Source: Azorinus chamasolen
Taxonomy: Eukaryota; Mollusca; Bivalvia; Cardiida; Solecurtidae
Length of the DNA: 64,000 bases
Direction of reading: 5' to 3'
Assembly: GCA_963576725.1 (NCBI GenBank)
Contig: OY755243.1
Location: 35,439,846-35,503,845, forward strand
Numbering within the stretch: the stretch's first letter is position 1; each line of letters begins with the position of its first letter. The position numbers were made by a program, and so were the translations under genes. Positions 1 to 9,984 of the stretch are shown one piece after another. The notes beneath the pieces were generated by a model. That model searched no databases. It worked only from the letters and a program-made list of their open reading frames with translations, and was not told the origin of the DNA.

Positions 1-339
1 AGTCTTCTAATATGTGTATGCATTGGTTGCTCCAGACATTATTGTCCAGATGTAACTTCGACAAGGATTTCTTACCGAAGAAGTCACAAAATGAAAATTG
101 GAGTCATTCAAATACGCATTTAATTAATTTCACTAAGAACACGGATTGAAAAGCAAAATGACTGGTGTCTAAAAATGTATATGTATATTATGTAGACACA
201 GATAATAAACTCGTTTCAGAATAGTCTTCCTGGGGCATATTTGGCTGTTAGGTATTTTGTCAAAGATTTGCATGACCCATGTAAATGAAGAATGTATCAG
301 TTCCAAATATAGCATTTGGTGAATACACTCGAAACGTGT
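1..339. other. Non-coding, nothing recognised
   Basis: AT-rich sequence with no exon-like ORF and no member of the repeat families seen elsewhere in the window. Confidence 0.5.
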
Positions 340-573
340 ACGTAGACAAGGTTTAGGCACCTTTCAAAGTAAACCAGATTAGACGGCTCTTTCAGGAGAT
401 GTCTGATCAGGGTCTGCTCAGTTTGCTAATGTACTTTGATAGTTCTGTTTTTTTACTATCTAAAATGACTACAATGTTCCTCCTCCCATATTTCATTATA
501 AATAAATATGCCCATGTATATCCAGTAGGTATTGCAATTTGAACTAAACATAGAACAGGGAAAATGGTTAAAC
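340..573 (+). mobile_element. MITE family A2, left end degraded
   Basis: The core arms read CCAGATTAGACGGCTC and GTCTGATCAGGGTCTGCTC. They are followed by the A2 long arm (CTAAAATGACTACAATGTTCC) and a right end ACAGGGAAAATGGTTAAA close to the TTAA terminus. The TTAACCC left end is not recognisable. Confidence 0.55.
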
Positions 574-801
574 TGTGCATCATCAGGGTAAGATAAACTG
601 ATTTGCCATAGGAATTTTAGTTATATTTTAATATGATTACAAAAAATGAATTTTGATAAAAACTGCACAATAATCTTCAAGTCTTTCTTTAAAATTGTTC
701 GCTAATTCTTCAGAATTGAGAAGACTCCTTAAATAATTTATCGTTAAGCCAGGTTTAATTATCTTAGCGAATTGAAAATAGAAACTTAAAGCTGACATTT
801 T

Positions 802-813
802 TGCGCATGCGCA
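802..813. promoter_or_regulatory. Perfect NRF-1-type palindrome
   Basis: TGCGCATGCGCA is a perfect palindrome matching the known NRF-1 consensus YGCGCAYGCGCR, in otherwise CpG-poor, repeat-free DNA (574-900). Function is inferred from the motif alone; no promoter or transcript is visible. Confidence 0.35.
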
Positions 814-916
814 ATATGCTTGATGCGCAAATGCTGAACGCTCGACTTGAAAGGGAAGAAATCTGAACAAAGGCATTACCCTGAGTAGTGAGTACCGTGT
901 GTATTCGGACAGACAG

Positions 917-985
917 ACATTGACACACAGTGTAGACGCAGATCAAACTTGTCATGAAGGAGGAGTTTGATTAGGGTCTACACTA
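917..985. repeat. Solo hairpin core, family H
   Basis: The arms ACAGTGTAGACGCAGATCA and TGATTAGGGTCTACACT pair around an AGGAGG-containing loop. The A/A mismatch of the shared core (GCAGAT versus ATTAGG) is present. Terminal CCC/GGG ends were not found. Confidence 0.5.
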
Positions 986-1008
986 TTTGCTACTGTGTCA
1001 GTCTTATT

Positions 1009-1421
1009 TAACCATTTACTCCATAAATATGCCTTTCTTCCCGTTTGCAAACATAGAAAACACAGATCAGATGACTCTCTTGGTAGCCCACTTATCATGG
1101 TCTTGTCTACGTACTTATGAAATAAGATATACAGTAAAACCTCTCTATAACGGTCACTAATTTGTGTTAATTAGTTGGTATTTAGGGCAGGTGGCAGTTT
1201 AAAGCAAGATGAAAGTGAAAAAGTACGCTCCTATAGGAGCGTTCTGTTTCACCTTCACCTTGCTTTAAGCAGCCACCTGCCTGTAACACAGAATACTTGA
1301 TGTGATTTAGTGGCCGTTATAGAGAGGTTTTACTGTATCTTATTCGGCAGAGTCTGTCATGATAAGTTAATATTCATGAGGGCATTGTTTCTTGCATGAA
1401 TATTCACGAAGAAAGGGGTTA
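1009..1421 (+). mobile_element. MITE family A1 split by a B element
   Basis: The left end is TAACCATTTACTCCATAAATA followed by a degraded core. The right part, ATGAATATTCACGAAGAAAGG, ends at GGGGTTA. A complete B2 element interrupts the sequence after GTACTTATGAAATAAGATA, so A1 is the older insertion. Confidence 0.65.
1130..1337. mobile_element. MITE family B2, complete, nested in A1
   Basis: The ends TACAGTAAAACCTCTCTATA and TATAGAGAGGTTTTACTGTA are long terminal inverted repeats flanked by TA. A central hairpin (GGCAGGTGGC ... GCCACCTGCC) closes on GCTCCTATAGGAGC. The termini resemble pogo/Tigger (Tc1-mariner) ends; there is no coding capacity. A second B2 copy lies at 58571-58783. Confidence 0.85.
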
Positions 1422-1517
1422 GTGTTGTCAAAATTGTTGAGAGGGAAACTTAGTGTATGAATATTTAGGGTAATGGTTTACCATGGAAACGCTTGTTCAC
1501 CAATAGTCTGTCTTAGT

Positions 1518-1714
1518 CCCTTCCCTCTTGAATATTGTTTAAGAAATAATGAACTTATGAATATTGATTATATCAATATTTATTATGTCATATTAACAGG
1601 AGAAGTTTTTGGGCATGGCAGACACAGCAGAATCAGATCTATATAATTCCATACGCAAATAGAGCAGAGCCTGATCAGAAAGCGTGAACATGCATTTCTA
1701 TGAGGGAAAAGGCT
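1518..1714 (-). mobile_element. MITE family A1, half core deleted
   Basis: Runs from CCTTCCCTCTTGAATATTG through GGGCATGGCAGACACAGCAG to one core arm (CAAATAGAGCAGAGCCTGATC). It then jumps to the outer end TTTCTATGAGGGAAAAGG. Confidence 0.6.
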
Positions 1715-2003
1715 GATTGCAGTGACAAAAATGTTTATTTGTTTCACTTTTGGATAATTGGTATACACCTTTTATGACTCCAGAACTAGTTTATAAACAC
1801 GCATGACTTGTAGTACTAGTTCACTACTATAACACAAGAACTTCCTTGTCATATCGCTATGAGTACCCGCGATATCAGCGCTGACAATTTGAATTCAGAA
1901 TTGTTTGACACCTAGGACATAAGCTGCAAAAAAAGAAACCAAATATTTATTTTGAAGATGAAACAGACATATACAGCAGCTGACAACAAATGTGTCAGCT
2001 GTT

Positions 2004-2204
2004 TAACCCCTTCCCTTTGTAAGCTCCTGTAGGAGCCGTCTGATCAGGGTCTGCTCTGTTTGCTTATGGTGGAATATGGATCTGATTCTACAGCTTCTGC
2101 CTGAGCCAAACTGTCCTGTGTTCATATGCCATTATAAAAAGTAATCTAATTAATATTCATAACGTCATTATTTCTTACATGAATATACAACAGGCTAAAG
2201 GTTG
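2004..2204 (+). mobile_element. MITE family A1, left core arm deleted
   Basis: TTTAACCCCTTCCC is joined directly to the apex GCTCCTGTAGGAGC. The right core arm, GATCTGATTCTACAGCTTCT, a long arm with AATATTCATAACGTCATTA, and an AGGCTAAAGGTTGA end follow. Confidence 0.65.
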
Positions 2205-2342
2205 AATGCTATGCACGGGTATTTGCAGTGTGACTGTTCAAATCATCGGAGTATGGGTTTGTATCATCGATCTTCCAAACACAGCAGCCCAATCACAAAT
2301 GGAAATCGATATCAATAAAACACGAAGCCAATGATATAAGGA

Positions 2343-2791
2343 TGTTTAACCATTAGTGTGCTAAGCGTGGTCTGGCTGATACTTTGCAGCTGTTTGTCCT
2401 GCTATATGCGTGATCTGGCTGACGCTTTGCAGCTGTTTGTCCTGCTATATGCATGATCTGACTGACACTTTGCAGCTGTTTGTCCTGCTGTATGGGTGAT
2501 CTGACTGACACTTTACAGCTGTTTGTCCTGCTATATGGGTGACCTGACTGACACTTTGCAGCTGTTTGTCCTGCTATATGGATGATCTGACTGACACTTT
2601 GCAACTGTTTGTCCTGCTATATGGGTGACCTGACTGACACTTTGCAGCTGTTTGTCCTGCTATATGGATGATCTGACTGACACTTTGCAGCTGTTTGTCC
2701 TGCTGTAAAGGTGATCTTTACAAAAAATAATCTTATTGATATTAATGGTGTCATTATTTCGTGCATGAATATTCATGAAGTAAAGGGATAA
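2343..2791 (+). mobile_element. MITE A1-like element swollen by a tandem array
   Basis: A TTTAACCATTAGTGTG left end and an A1 right end (TGAATATTCATGAAGTAAAGG) bracket a 43-bp array that has replaced the middle of the element. No hairpin core remains. Confidence 0.5.
2365..2708. repeat. 43-bp tandem array, 8 copies
   Basis: GCTGTTTGTCCTGCT recurs eight times at exact 43-bp spacing, with a few substitutions (one copy reads CAACTG for CAGCTG). An open frame on the minus strand across it is a by-product of the repeat. Confidence 0.9.
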
Positions 2792-2912
2792 AAATAGAGA
2801 GTGATGTATGTTAGTTCCACTGTTCTTTCCATCTCACTGCCCTTCGTTAGATACATTCCCTCTTGAGACTAAACCACAACCCATCTAAATGCAATTTGAT
2901 TGTCTATTATCA

Positions 2913-2985
2913 AAGAGCGGGAATCGAAATGCGGCGCCGTGCAATTTTTTTTACTAAACTCAAGCTCTTTACCAATAGTAACTCA
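2913..2985 (-). repeat. tRNA-like / SINE-head fragment
   Basis: On the minus strand, CTATTGGTAAAGAGCTTGAG resembles a pol III A box. About 30 bases on, ATTTCGATTCCCGCTC resembles a B box (GGTTCGANTCC). A second A-box-like copy, GACCTAGTGGTAAAAAGCTTG, lies just upstream. No full cloverleaf could be drawn, so a decayed tRNA-derived SINE is more likely than a working tRNA. Confidence 0.3.
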
Positions 2986-3321
2986 ATTCAAGCTTTTTAC
3001 CACTAGGTCATCGTTTTCTAAAATGCTTGAACAAATCGGAAGAACAATCGGTCGTGGGTTCAAGCAGCTACATTTTCTAGCAGTATAAGTGTTACTGCTG
3101 GTTTTGTATATTTCATGGATAGGTCATTTATGTTAGTCAGCCATGCCCTACCCTTCATGCATTTATAATGGTCTGGTAAACACAGCAGCCCTGGTAAATA
3201 CAACTCAATTAATAATATAACATTTTGTACAACTAATGCAAGAATGCCATAACACGCTCGTGCTCGATTGTATGATAAGTTAGATAACACGTGCATGGGC
3301 GTATTCAATAGCAGGTCACTT

Positions 3322-3556
3322 CACCCTTAATCTATGAATATTCATGAAAACAATGACGTCATGATTATCAATGAGCTGAATTCTGATAATGCCTTATGAG
3401 CCTATGTACTGTTGGTCTTGGTAAAATTGTAGAATTATATTTCATGCCATTTCATAAGTAAACAGAGCAGACCCTGATCAGATCGCTCCTCTTGGAGCCA
3501 TCTGATCTGGGTCTACTCTGTTTTCAAAAGTTTTAAAAGACATATATAGGTAATTA
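3322..3556 (-). mobile_element. MITE family A1
   Basis: ACCCTTAATCTATGAATATTC start, ATGACGTCATGATTATCAA long arm, and a core with AACAGAGCAGACCCTGATCA paired to TGATCTGGGTCTACTCTGTT. It abuts an inverted A1 copy, so the pair stands tail to tail. Confidence 0.75.
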
Positions 3557-3791
3557 ATCCTTTACTTCATAAATACGCATTTCTATGCCCTTGCAAACAG
3601 AGTCGACCCAGATCAGACGGCCCCTGTAGGAGCCGTCTGATCAGAGTCGGTTCTGTTTACTTATAAAATTGTAATAGATATGACTCCACAATTTCTACCA
3701 ATACCAAAAACGCCGTGTGTACATCTGTCATTATAAAAGAGTAACCTAATTAATATTCATGATAGCATATCTTCCATGAAGTAAAGGGTTA
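3554..3791 (+). mobile_element. MITE family A1, near complete
   Basis: TTAATCCTTTACTTCATAAA start. The core arms are GTCGACCCAGATCAGACGG and CCGTCTGATCAGAGTCGG. The AATATTCATGATAGCATA arm ends at GTAAAGGGTTA. Confidence 0.8.
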
Positions 3792-4515
3792 TATGATTAT
3801 AAATGTATATGGAATAAATAGTTATCGTCTGCAAAATATTGTCGTCTGCTTAATTCTTAAAAGTACAGCTTGTTTTTTCTTTCTTTTCTTTTTTTCTCAT
3901 ATGAATCCAACCTGTTAACAAAGGTATCTAGGGATTTACCTTTAGTGGAGTGAATATAACATGATTTATAAGTATTTTCCGGCCATAAATAGGACCTATT
4001 TAGGTCACGGCCATTGAGCTGGAACCAGCAACATTCGAAGTAATGAGTGAAACTTTATTGCTATAGGAGAATTTTATCAATAAGTCATGTGCATAGGAAT
4101 GCACCAGAGCGAAATGTTTCATGCAAATCAATTAGTATTTTAGCTTTTAGCTTTAGATGAAATAAAAAAGTTAAACATAAATGGAAGCTCTAGTTTACCC
4201 GACTTGTTAATGAGTTCTAATGGGACACAGTCTGATATTATTGTTCTATTCTGTTCTATATTAATATACCCGTATGTACCACAATGTGAAACGTCAATAT
4301 TTGAACTATCTAATAGTATCTATACATTATATAGGGACCTATAGGGACATAGGCCAATCGTTATCCAACCAGAGTCTACACTGTTTGATAATTAATTTTC
4401 AGAATTTTGCATCAGCAAACTAATTCTATAAAAAATCTCTTCAAACGAAAGTTAGATTAAATTAAACTGCATATTTGTGAAAGTACTCCTCGAAAATGAG
4501 GTTAAAATGGGCAAA
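3792..4515. other. Non-coding, repeat-poor
   Basis: No exon-like ORF. It holds an imperfect inverted repeat at about 3978-4018 (CCGGCCATAAATAGG / CCTATTTAGGTCACGGCC) and an isolated GTCGTCTGC motif that also occurs in family E arms (about 3825-3852). Confidence 0.45.
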
Positions 4516-4700
4516 ATACAGTCGAACTTCTCTAAAGCGACCTCTTGATGAATAAACATGGGTGTTTTTAAAAAAGCAGATGGCCGCTTTATGCAAGACG
4601 CCAGCAATGCAGAACGCTTCTTAGGAGCTTTAGTTTTCTAAAGTTTCTCCCATGGCCAACGGTTCCCAGGTTTAGGTACCATTATAGAGATATATCAACG
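4516..4700. mobile_element. MITE family B, diverged
   Basis: TACAGTCGAACTTCTCTAAAG terminus, then AGCAGATGGCCGCTTTATGC and AATGCAGAACGCTTC equivalent to the B hairpin arm. The right end is mostly lost; a short A1 right-end scrap (ATTCATGGAGTAATAG) follows to 4755. Confidence 0.5.
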
Positions 4701-4764
4701 GAATATTCATGGAGTAATAGATTCTTGCATAATTATTCATAAGGTCAAGGATTAATCTAGCTTA

Positions 4765-5023
4765 TTAACCCTTTCCTTCATATAAACGGATTTTCACGTA
4801 CTTGCAAACAAAGTAGACCCCGATCAGACGGCTCCTGTAGGAGCCGTCTGATCAGGGTCTGCTCTGTTTGCTTATGGGGTTATAATATACATGTATCTCA
4901 CTCTACTGTTTCTAACAATACCAAACACATAATCCTATTTACACATGCCATTAAAAAAATCAACTAATAAATATTCAAAATATTATTATTTCTTACATGA
5001 ATATTGAACAGGGAAAAGATTAA
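4765..5023 (+). mobile_element. MITE family A3, complete
   Basis: Type copy of A3. The ends are TTAACCCTTTCCTTCATATAA and GAACAGGGAAAAGATTAA. The core (4804-4870) pairs GTAGACCCCGATCAGACGGC with GCCGTCTGATCAGGGTCTGC around TCCTGTAGGA. It has a CTAATAAATATTCA long arm and no ORF. Confidence 0.85.
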
Positions 5024-5490
5024 ATACTTGTGTGAGACAATTTTCCAGAATGCCTGATATGAGTGGATGTTAATGAACTTTGATTAGGAAATCAACAGTA
5101 CTTAAAATCAGCCCAAAGCCACCATCGGTCAGCCCACTGAAAAAGCGTTTCATTTCAAAATTGACATATTTATTCAATTATTGACAATTTTATCTATTTA
5201 ACTAAAGTGACCCGTGACTCTGCCGTTTAAACGTATCGGATATCTATAAATAATAGGACTTATTGAAATATATCTTTAGACTGGAACAATACTTAACATT
5301 GTCGAGTCATCAGTTTTATTGACACTTTGAATTGATTGTTTATAGATAGACAATGGAAAAGAGGAAAGCGGGGTTTAATGATTTTGGAAGGAAAAAAAAC
5401 AAACTATTTTCAGACTTATTCATATGGACCTTGAACTGTTGAACTGTACTTCACGTCTAAACAAGTGTCAACACCTCAATCAGCCTCGTG
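5024..5490. other. Non-coding, nothing recognised
   Basis: AT-rich sequence without exon-like ORFs or known repeat families. Confidence 0.5.
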
Positions 5491-5885
5491 TACTGTAAAA
5501 CCTCTATATTTCAAGGAGTTAAAAGTGGTTGCTTAACACGTCACACCATGAATATTCATGTAAGAAAATAATGATATCATGAATATTCATTAGCTGAGAT
5601 TTTATGATGACATTTTAAACACGACGAACATGTGAAATTTAAGTCATGGCTGAAACTGTAGAATCATATCTATATTATTCATAAGCAAACAGAGCAGACC
5701 CAGATTAGACGGCTCCTACAGGAGCCGTCAGATCTTGGTCTACTATGTTTGCAAAGGCGTTAAAAAGCGTATCTATGGAGTAAAAGGTTAATAGAGCATA
5801 CGTAGAAATAATGCAGACATCTCAGTGTTAGCTTTCTGCATTACTTCCGCTCTGCATTAAGCTACCACCTTTCTTTGTTACTCAG
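5491..5885. mobile_element. MITE family B split by an A1 insertion
   Basis: Left TIR TACTGTAAAACCTCTATATT and GTGGTTGCTTAA are followed, after an inserted A1, by AATGCAGACATC, GCTTTCTGCATTACTTCCG and GCATTAAGCTACCACC. The break falls exactly at the B-internal TTAA. Confidence 0.7.
5533..5791 (-). mobile_element. MITE family A1 nested in B, TTAA target site
   Basis: Flanked by TTAA on both sides within the B arm, which shows a TTAA target duplication. Contains ATGAATATTCATGTAAGAAA, GTCATGGCTGAAACTGTAG, a nearly perfect core with apex CTCCTACAGGAG, and the end TCTATGGAGTAAAAGGTTAA. Confidence 0.85.
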
Positions 5886-5898
5886 AACACGACATCTT

Positions 5899-6125
5899 TT
5901 TAACATTTTCCCTGTTAAATATTCATGTAAGAAATAATGACATCAAGAATATTTATTAGCTGTAATTTTTATAACGTCATAATTATGTACTCAGGGTGTT
6001 TTGGTATTGGTATAAACTGTCAAGTCAGAGCTATAATAATGTCCTGTAAGGATATACCTTGATTAGGGATGACTGATCTAGATCTACTCTGTTTGAAAAG
6101 AGGTTTATATGAATGAAAGGGTTAA
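5899..6125 (-). mobile_element. MITE family A1, eroded core
   Basis: TTTAACATTTTCCCTGTTAAA start, ATTCATGTAAGAAATAATGAC arm, eroded core (GACTGATCTAGATCTACTC), and an intact GAATGAAAGGGTTAA end. Confidence 0.75.
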
Positions 6126-6127
6126 GT

Positions 6128-6300
6128 GCCCACTTACTGTTAAAACAAACTCATAAATGGCAGGATGGTGAGTATGGAGGACAAGTGCAGTCCAGACAGC
6201 TTCTATAGGAGCTTTATGCATTACGTTTGTCCTACATTAAGCTATCACATGTCTTAACGACACTTCAGTAACTCTTCTTTTTAATAGACGTTTAGGACGT
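6128..6300. mobile_element. MITE family B, diverged
   Basis: A TTACTGTTAAAACAAACTC terminus is followed by CAGCTTCTATAGGAGCTTTATGC, a B hairpin apex, and ACATTAAGCTATCACATGTC. Confidence 0.5.
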
Positions 6301-6808
6301 ATTGTAATGTCAGACATTTTCAAACATTAAGTCAGTCATCAATATCGGGACGAGGATTCTGGATGGACTTTGCACTCTTTGCACATTATTAACATACAGA
6401 ATACGTTGAGTTGCGTACAGTGTGGAACCTGATTAGCTATCACGTGACGACTGTGCCCCTGTTCCCATAATACCTGCCTGTACTGCCATTTGGTCCCTCT
6501 AGGAATGATTATAGTCACATAAAGACATCAGTTCCCATCTAACCCCTGGGCAATCCGATTCAGACAGTCAAAAACTTTAATTCTTCAGTTTTATTACTTT
6601 CTTTTCGCATTTATTTGATTACTTTTAGTTTGCCTTCCAGCCCTTTTTGGTATTCGACACATTAAAATGTTTGACATACAAACCACCATAGCTGTTACCA
6701 GATTTATTCTCTGGGAAAATAGATTAAATACACATCACCACGTAAAGATAATATTTTATTGGTTTATCGAACAAATTATTTCAATCGCCTCATTCACTCA
6801 TTTACTTT
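6301..6808. other. Non-coding, nothing recognised
   Basis: No MITE copy, no exon-like ORF and no simple repeat stands out. Confidence 0.5.
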
Positions 6809-7126
6809 TTAACCATCTACTCCATAAATAGGCATTTACACGCCTTTGCAAACAGAGTAGACCCAGATCAGACGGCTCCTGTCTGATCAGGGTCTGCTCT
6901 TTTTGCTTATGATATAATATAGATATGATTCTACAGTTTCTGCCATAGATATGATTCTACAGTTTCTGCCATAGATATGAGTCTACAGTTTCTGCCATAG
7001 ATACGAGTCTAGAGTTTCTGCCATGGCCAAAACTGCATGTGTTCATGTGGTATTGTAGCAAATTAATCTAATAAATATTCATGACGTCATCATTTCTTAC
7101 ATGAACATTCATTGAGTGAAGAGTTA
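6809..7126 (+). mobile_element. MITE family A1 with internal 26-bp array
   Basis: TTAACCATCTACTCCATAAA start. The core has lost its right inner arm (CAGACGGCTCCTGTCTGATC). It continues to ATATTCATGACGTCATCATT and GAGTGAAGAGTTAA. Confidence 0.8.
6921..7024. repeat. 26-bp tandem array, 4 copies
   Basis: AGATATGATTCTACAGTTTC plus TGCCAT is a normal single-copy part of A1. Here it is repeated four times at 26-bp spacing. Confidence 0.9.
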
Positions 7127-7251
7127 AACAATACGTGACAATCGATATTAAAATTTAAACATTTTCTTCCCTCATTGTTTAAAGAAAACATCCATTTTTT
7201 ATGCAGAGGGTACTGAAGTTGAAAAATAAATATATATACTTATGCTACTTT

Positions 7252-7387
7252 TTAATCCTTTTCCTGTTCTATATTTAGTTTAAATTTCAATACCTACTGA
7301 ATATTCATATTCAACCTCCATTAGCAAACATAGCAGACCCAGATCAGGATCTACTCTGTTTGCAAATGCGTTTGAAGGAATTGGTTA
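7252..7387 (-). mobile_element. MITE family A2, internally deleted
   Basis: TTAATCCTTTTCCTGTTCTA start, TTTCAATACCTACTGAATA arm. A collapsed core joins AGACCCAGATCAGGATC to TACTCTGTTTGC, and it ends GAAGGAATTGGTTAA. Confidence 0.7.
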
Positions 7388-7432
7388 AGTAATTTGTGAA
7401 GCAAAACGTGCAGACTTCCAACAGAGAGCCGT

Positions 7433-7813
7433 TCAACCTTTTATATAATGATTATTTATGCAATAAATAATGACATCATGAATATTCATTAGCTGATTTT
7501 TTTATTGATATATGAACACAGTATGTTTTGGCCATGGCAGAAACTATATAATTATATATCTATTTTTTCATAAGCAAGCAACGCAGACTCAGATCAGGTG
7601 GTTCCTGCAGGAGCATTCGCAAACAGAGTAGACCCAGACCAGACGCCTCCTGTAGGAGTTGTCAGTTCAGGTTCTTTTGCTTATGGAGTAATATAAATCT
7701 GATTTTATCTCATGGCCAAAATTTCTTTTTTTCATATGACATGATAACAGGTCAGCTAATGAATATTCATGATGTCATTTTCTTACATGCATATTTATCA
7801 GGTAAAGGGTTAA
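7433..7813. mobile_element. Composite of two head-to-head A1 elements
   Basis: A minus-oriented A1 left part (AATAATGACATCATGAATAT, GCAGACTCAGATCAGGTGG) fuses at GAGCATTCGCAAACAGAG to a plus-oriented A1 with its own core and AATGAATATTCATGATGTC arm, ending GGTAAAGGGTTAA. The outer arms make a roughly 380-bp inverted repeat. Confidence 0.7.
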
Positions 7814-8433
7814 AATATTAAGACGTGGCTTTGATGAAATATGTTATTGTCCATTTGACATCGTAAACAGTTTTCACCGATTTTATGTTTTCTCCTACGA
7901 CGACGCGTTGCTTCTTTACAATGGGGGAATGATGGATTGAATGCGGATGGGGGCGCCACCAGTCTTCCTATACCGACTCGTCAATACGATATTAAGACTT
8001 GTCTGAGTGCTCTCGACTTATTCTCCAAGACCTATAATATTCATCCTCACCATACATTCTCATTATAACATTGACGGATAGTTTGGACCCAGATTTGGCT
8101 CCGATACACTGGGTGCATAACCAGGACTTTGGATTTTGCCACCGAATTAGGATTTTTACTAAATTTAACCAGAGGTGGTAACATCCAAAATGAGGGCAGA
8201 CGACAATTTAGGCGCAGACGACAAAACTGACAGAAATCACTGCACGGATGTGACTATCTGTATCCAAACTTTTAGGACGATAAAATAACCCTTTATGCTC
8301 AAATTGTCTTCCGTGCCGTATATCAGAAATATTATATAAATGTACTATAATATGTATCCAACAGATTTCTCCCACCTAGATATCATAAGAGCAGGCGTTT
8401 CAGTTGGAACAAAGCCGTACACATCATCGTCAT
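7814..8433. other. Non-coding, repeat-poor
   Basis: No clear exon. A small GC-richer patch (7895-7960) and a GCAGACGACAATTTAGGCGC stretch near 8195 that resembles the right end of family F are the only features. Confidence 0.4.
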
Positions 8434-8660
8434 TTAACCCTTTACTCCATGAATATTCATTAAAAAAAGATTAATTGTTACTATATAGCACATTGACACA
8501 ATAACATTTAGCCATGGCAGAAGCTATAGAATCATATCTATGTTATATCATTAGCAAACAGAGCAGATCCTGATCTGACGGCTCCTATAGGAATCGTCTG
8601 ATCTGGGTCTACTCTGTTTGCAAAGGCATATAAAGGTGTATTTATGGAGTAAAGGGTTAA
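8434..8660 (-). mobile_element. MITE family A1, complete
   Basis: TTAACCCTTTACTCCATGAA and TTATGGAGTAAAGGGTTAA are intact 4+16-base inverted ends. It has GCCATGGCAGAAGCTATAG and a core with apex CTCCTATAGGA. Its last TTAA is also the first TTAA of the next copy. Confidence 0.9.
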
Positions 8661-8895
8661 CCCGTTACTTCACGATTTTTATGAAGAAATAATGACATCA
8701 TGACTATTAAAGAAACTAATTTGCATAATGGTATAAACATACAGGAATATTGGCCATGGCAACAACAGGAGGATCGAGTCTATATTATTCCATAAGCAAA
8801 CGGAGGAGCAGATCCTGATCAGACAACCCCTGTAGGAGTCGTTTGATCTGGGTCTTCTCTGCATTAATGGGCGTATCTATGGAGTAAAGTGTTAG
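8657..8895 (-). mobile_element. MITE family A1, tandem to the previous copy
   Basis: Starts TTAACCCGTTACTTCACGAT and ends TATGGAGTAAAGTGTTAG. Core arms are GCAGATCCTGATCAGACAAC and TTTGATCTGGGTCTTCTC. Head to tail with the preceding A1, sharing one TTAA. Confidence 0.85.
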
Positions 8896-8972
8896 CGCAT
8901 ACTACTCTAAGGTTAAATATGTACAGAAGTTATCGTTACTGACTTACGAATTATTCAGAGACTGTTTCGGTC

Positions 8973-9402
8973 ACAGTAAGTTCTCCCTAATTCGACCATG
9001 TATTTTGTTGATACAAAATGGTGTCTTTAATAGTAGGCGGCTGCTTAAATGTAGAACAAACGTAATACCGTAGACCGTTGCTGTACAACTTTCGTTCTTC
9101 ATTAACCCATTATCTCATAGTCTATTTTTAGATACAACCTTTTTGAATAAATCTACCGGAAAGGAGCATTAACTAGAGAAAAGGTTTTTTTTAGAATTTT
9201 GTAGTTTGAAACCATTGTGATAAATAGAGCATTTGCTCCTATAGGAGCAAATGCTCTATTTATCACAATGGTTTCATAAAGTGATTTTTACAGAGTCGTC
9301 AAAAGTCGTCAATATGAGGGAATGGGTTAAGCAACCACCTGTCTTAATGACAACACGTTTAGATTTCTTTTGAGTTTCTGTTTTAAAGAGGCTCTTCTGT
9401 AT
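8973..9402. mobile_element. MITE family B split by a C insertion
   Basis: Left ACAGTAAGTTCTCCCTAATTC and GGCGGCTGCTTAAATG; right GCAACCACCTGTCTTAATG and GAGGCTCTTCTGTATA. The C element entered at the TTAA of the arm CATTAAGCAACC. Confidence 0.65.
9102..9330 (-). mobile_element. MITE family C, complete
   Basis: Type copy of C. Ends are TTAACCCATTATCTCATAG and TATGAGGGAATGGGTTAA. The 68-nt core is a perfect palindrome, from GAAACCATTGTGATAAATAG through GCATTTGCTCCTATAGGAGC and back. TTAA target duplication is visible against the surrounding B. Confidence 0.95.
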
Positions 9403-9980
9403 AGTAAATGCATGTATCGGTAGAACGAGGTTTTCGGAATACTTATCATGATCAAAGTGATTTTTAATATCCTGCGCCAACTGTCTGGATGTTTTTGAAT
9501 GTTTTTTTTCTATTTCTACGCTTTAATTAAAACTATACGGAATTTCATAGATCCTATTGCGTGTAATCTGTAACTTTTCGTGGTTAGTAATCAGTGAACT
9601 CTCTGGATTAGCTGGCCGCTCTCTTGCCTCTGGTGTCTTCTTCCTTGAAGCACCAAAGTGACATCTTAAATCAGGAAAGCGAGTTCAGGTTTTGAAAGCA
9701 GATTCTTAATGTCATAATGTCGTAATGACTCTCGAAATGGCATTACCGTTTAACATGTTAAAGAAATTCTCAACGGCAGAAAAATAATGACGAAAACAAC
9801 AACAACAACAACATCGACAACAACAACAGCTAAATATGATATCGAAATAGACAACAAAATGACCGAACATTAAGGAGTACAACAAATATATACCAACTGC
9901 AAGTCATTGATCATAGTCTTTTTGTACAATGAATGTATATTTTTGTTTCAGCGAATAATTCTTAATTATTTGATAGTTTT
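9403..9980. other. Non-coding, with AAC microsatellite
   Basis: An (AAC)n tract at about 9793-9829 is the only distinct feature; no exon-like ORF. Confidence 0.5.
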
Positions 9981-9984
9981 GGAT

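Noticed and set aside
2353..2604. 83-codon minus-strand frame
   Set aside because: A by-product of the 43-bp array.
2365..2708. Regularly spaced repeats as a CRISPR array
   Set aside because: The whole unit repeats with no unique spacers, and the window is eukaryotic.
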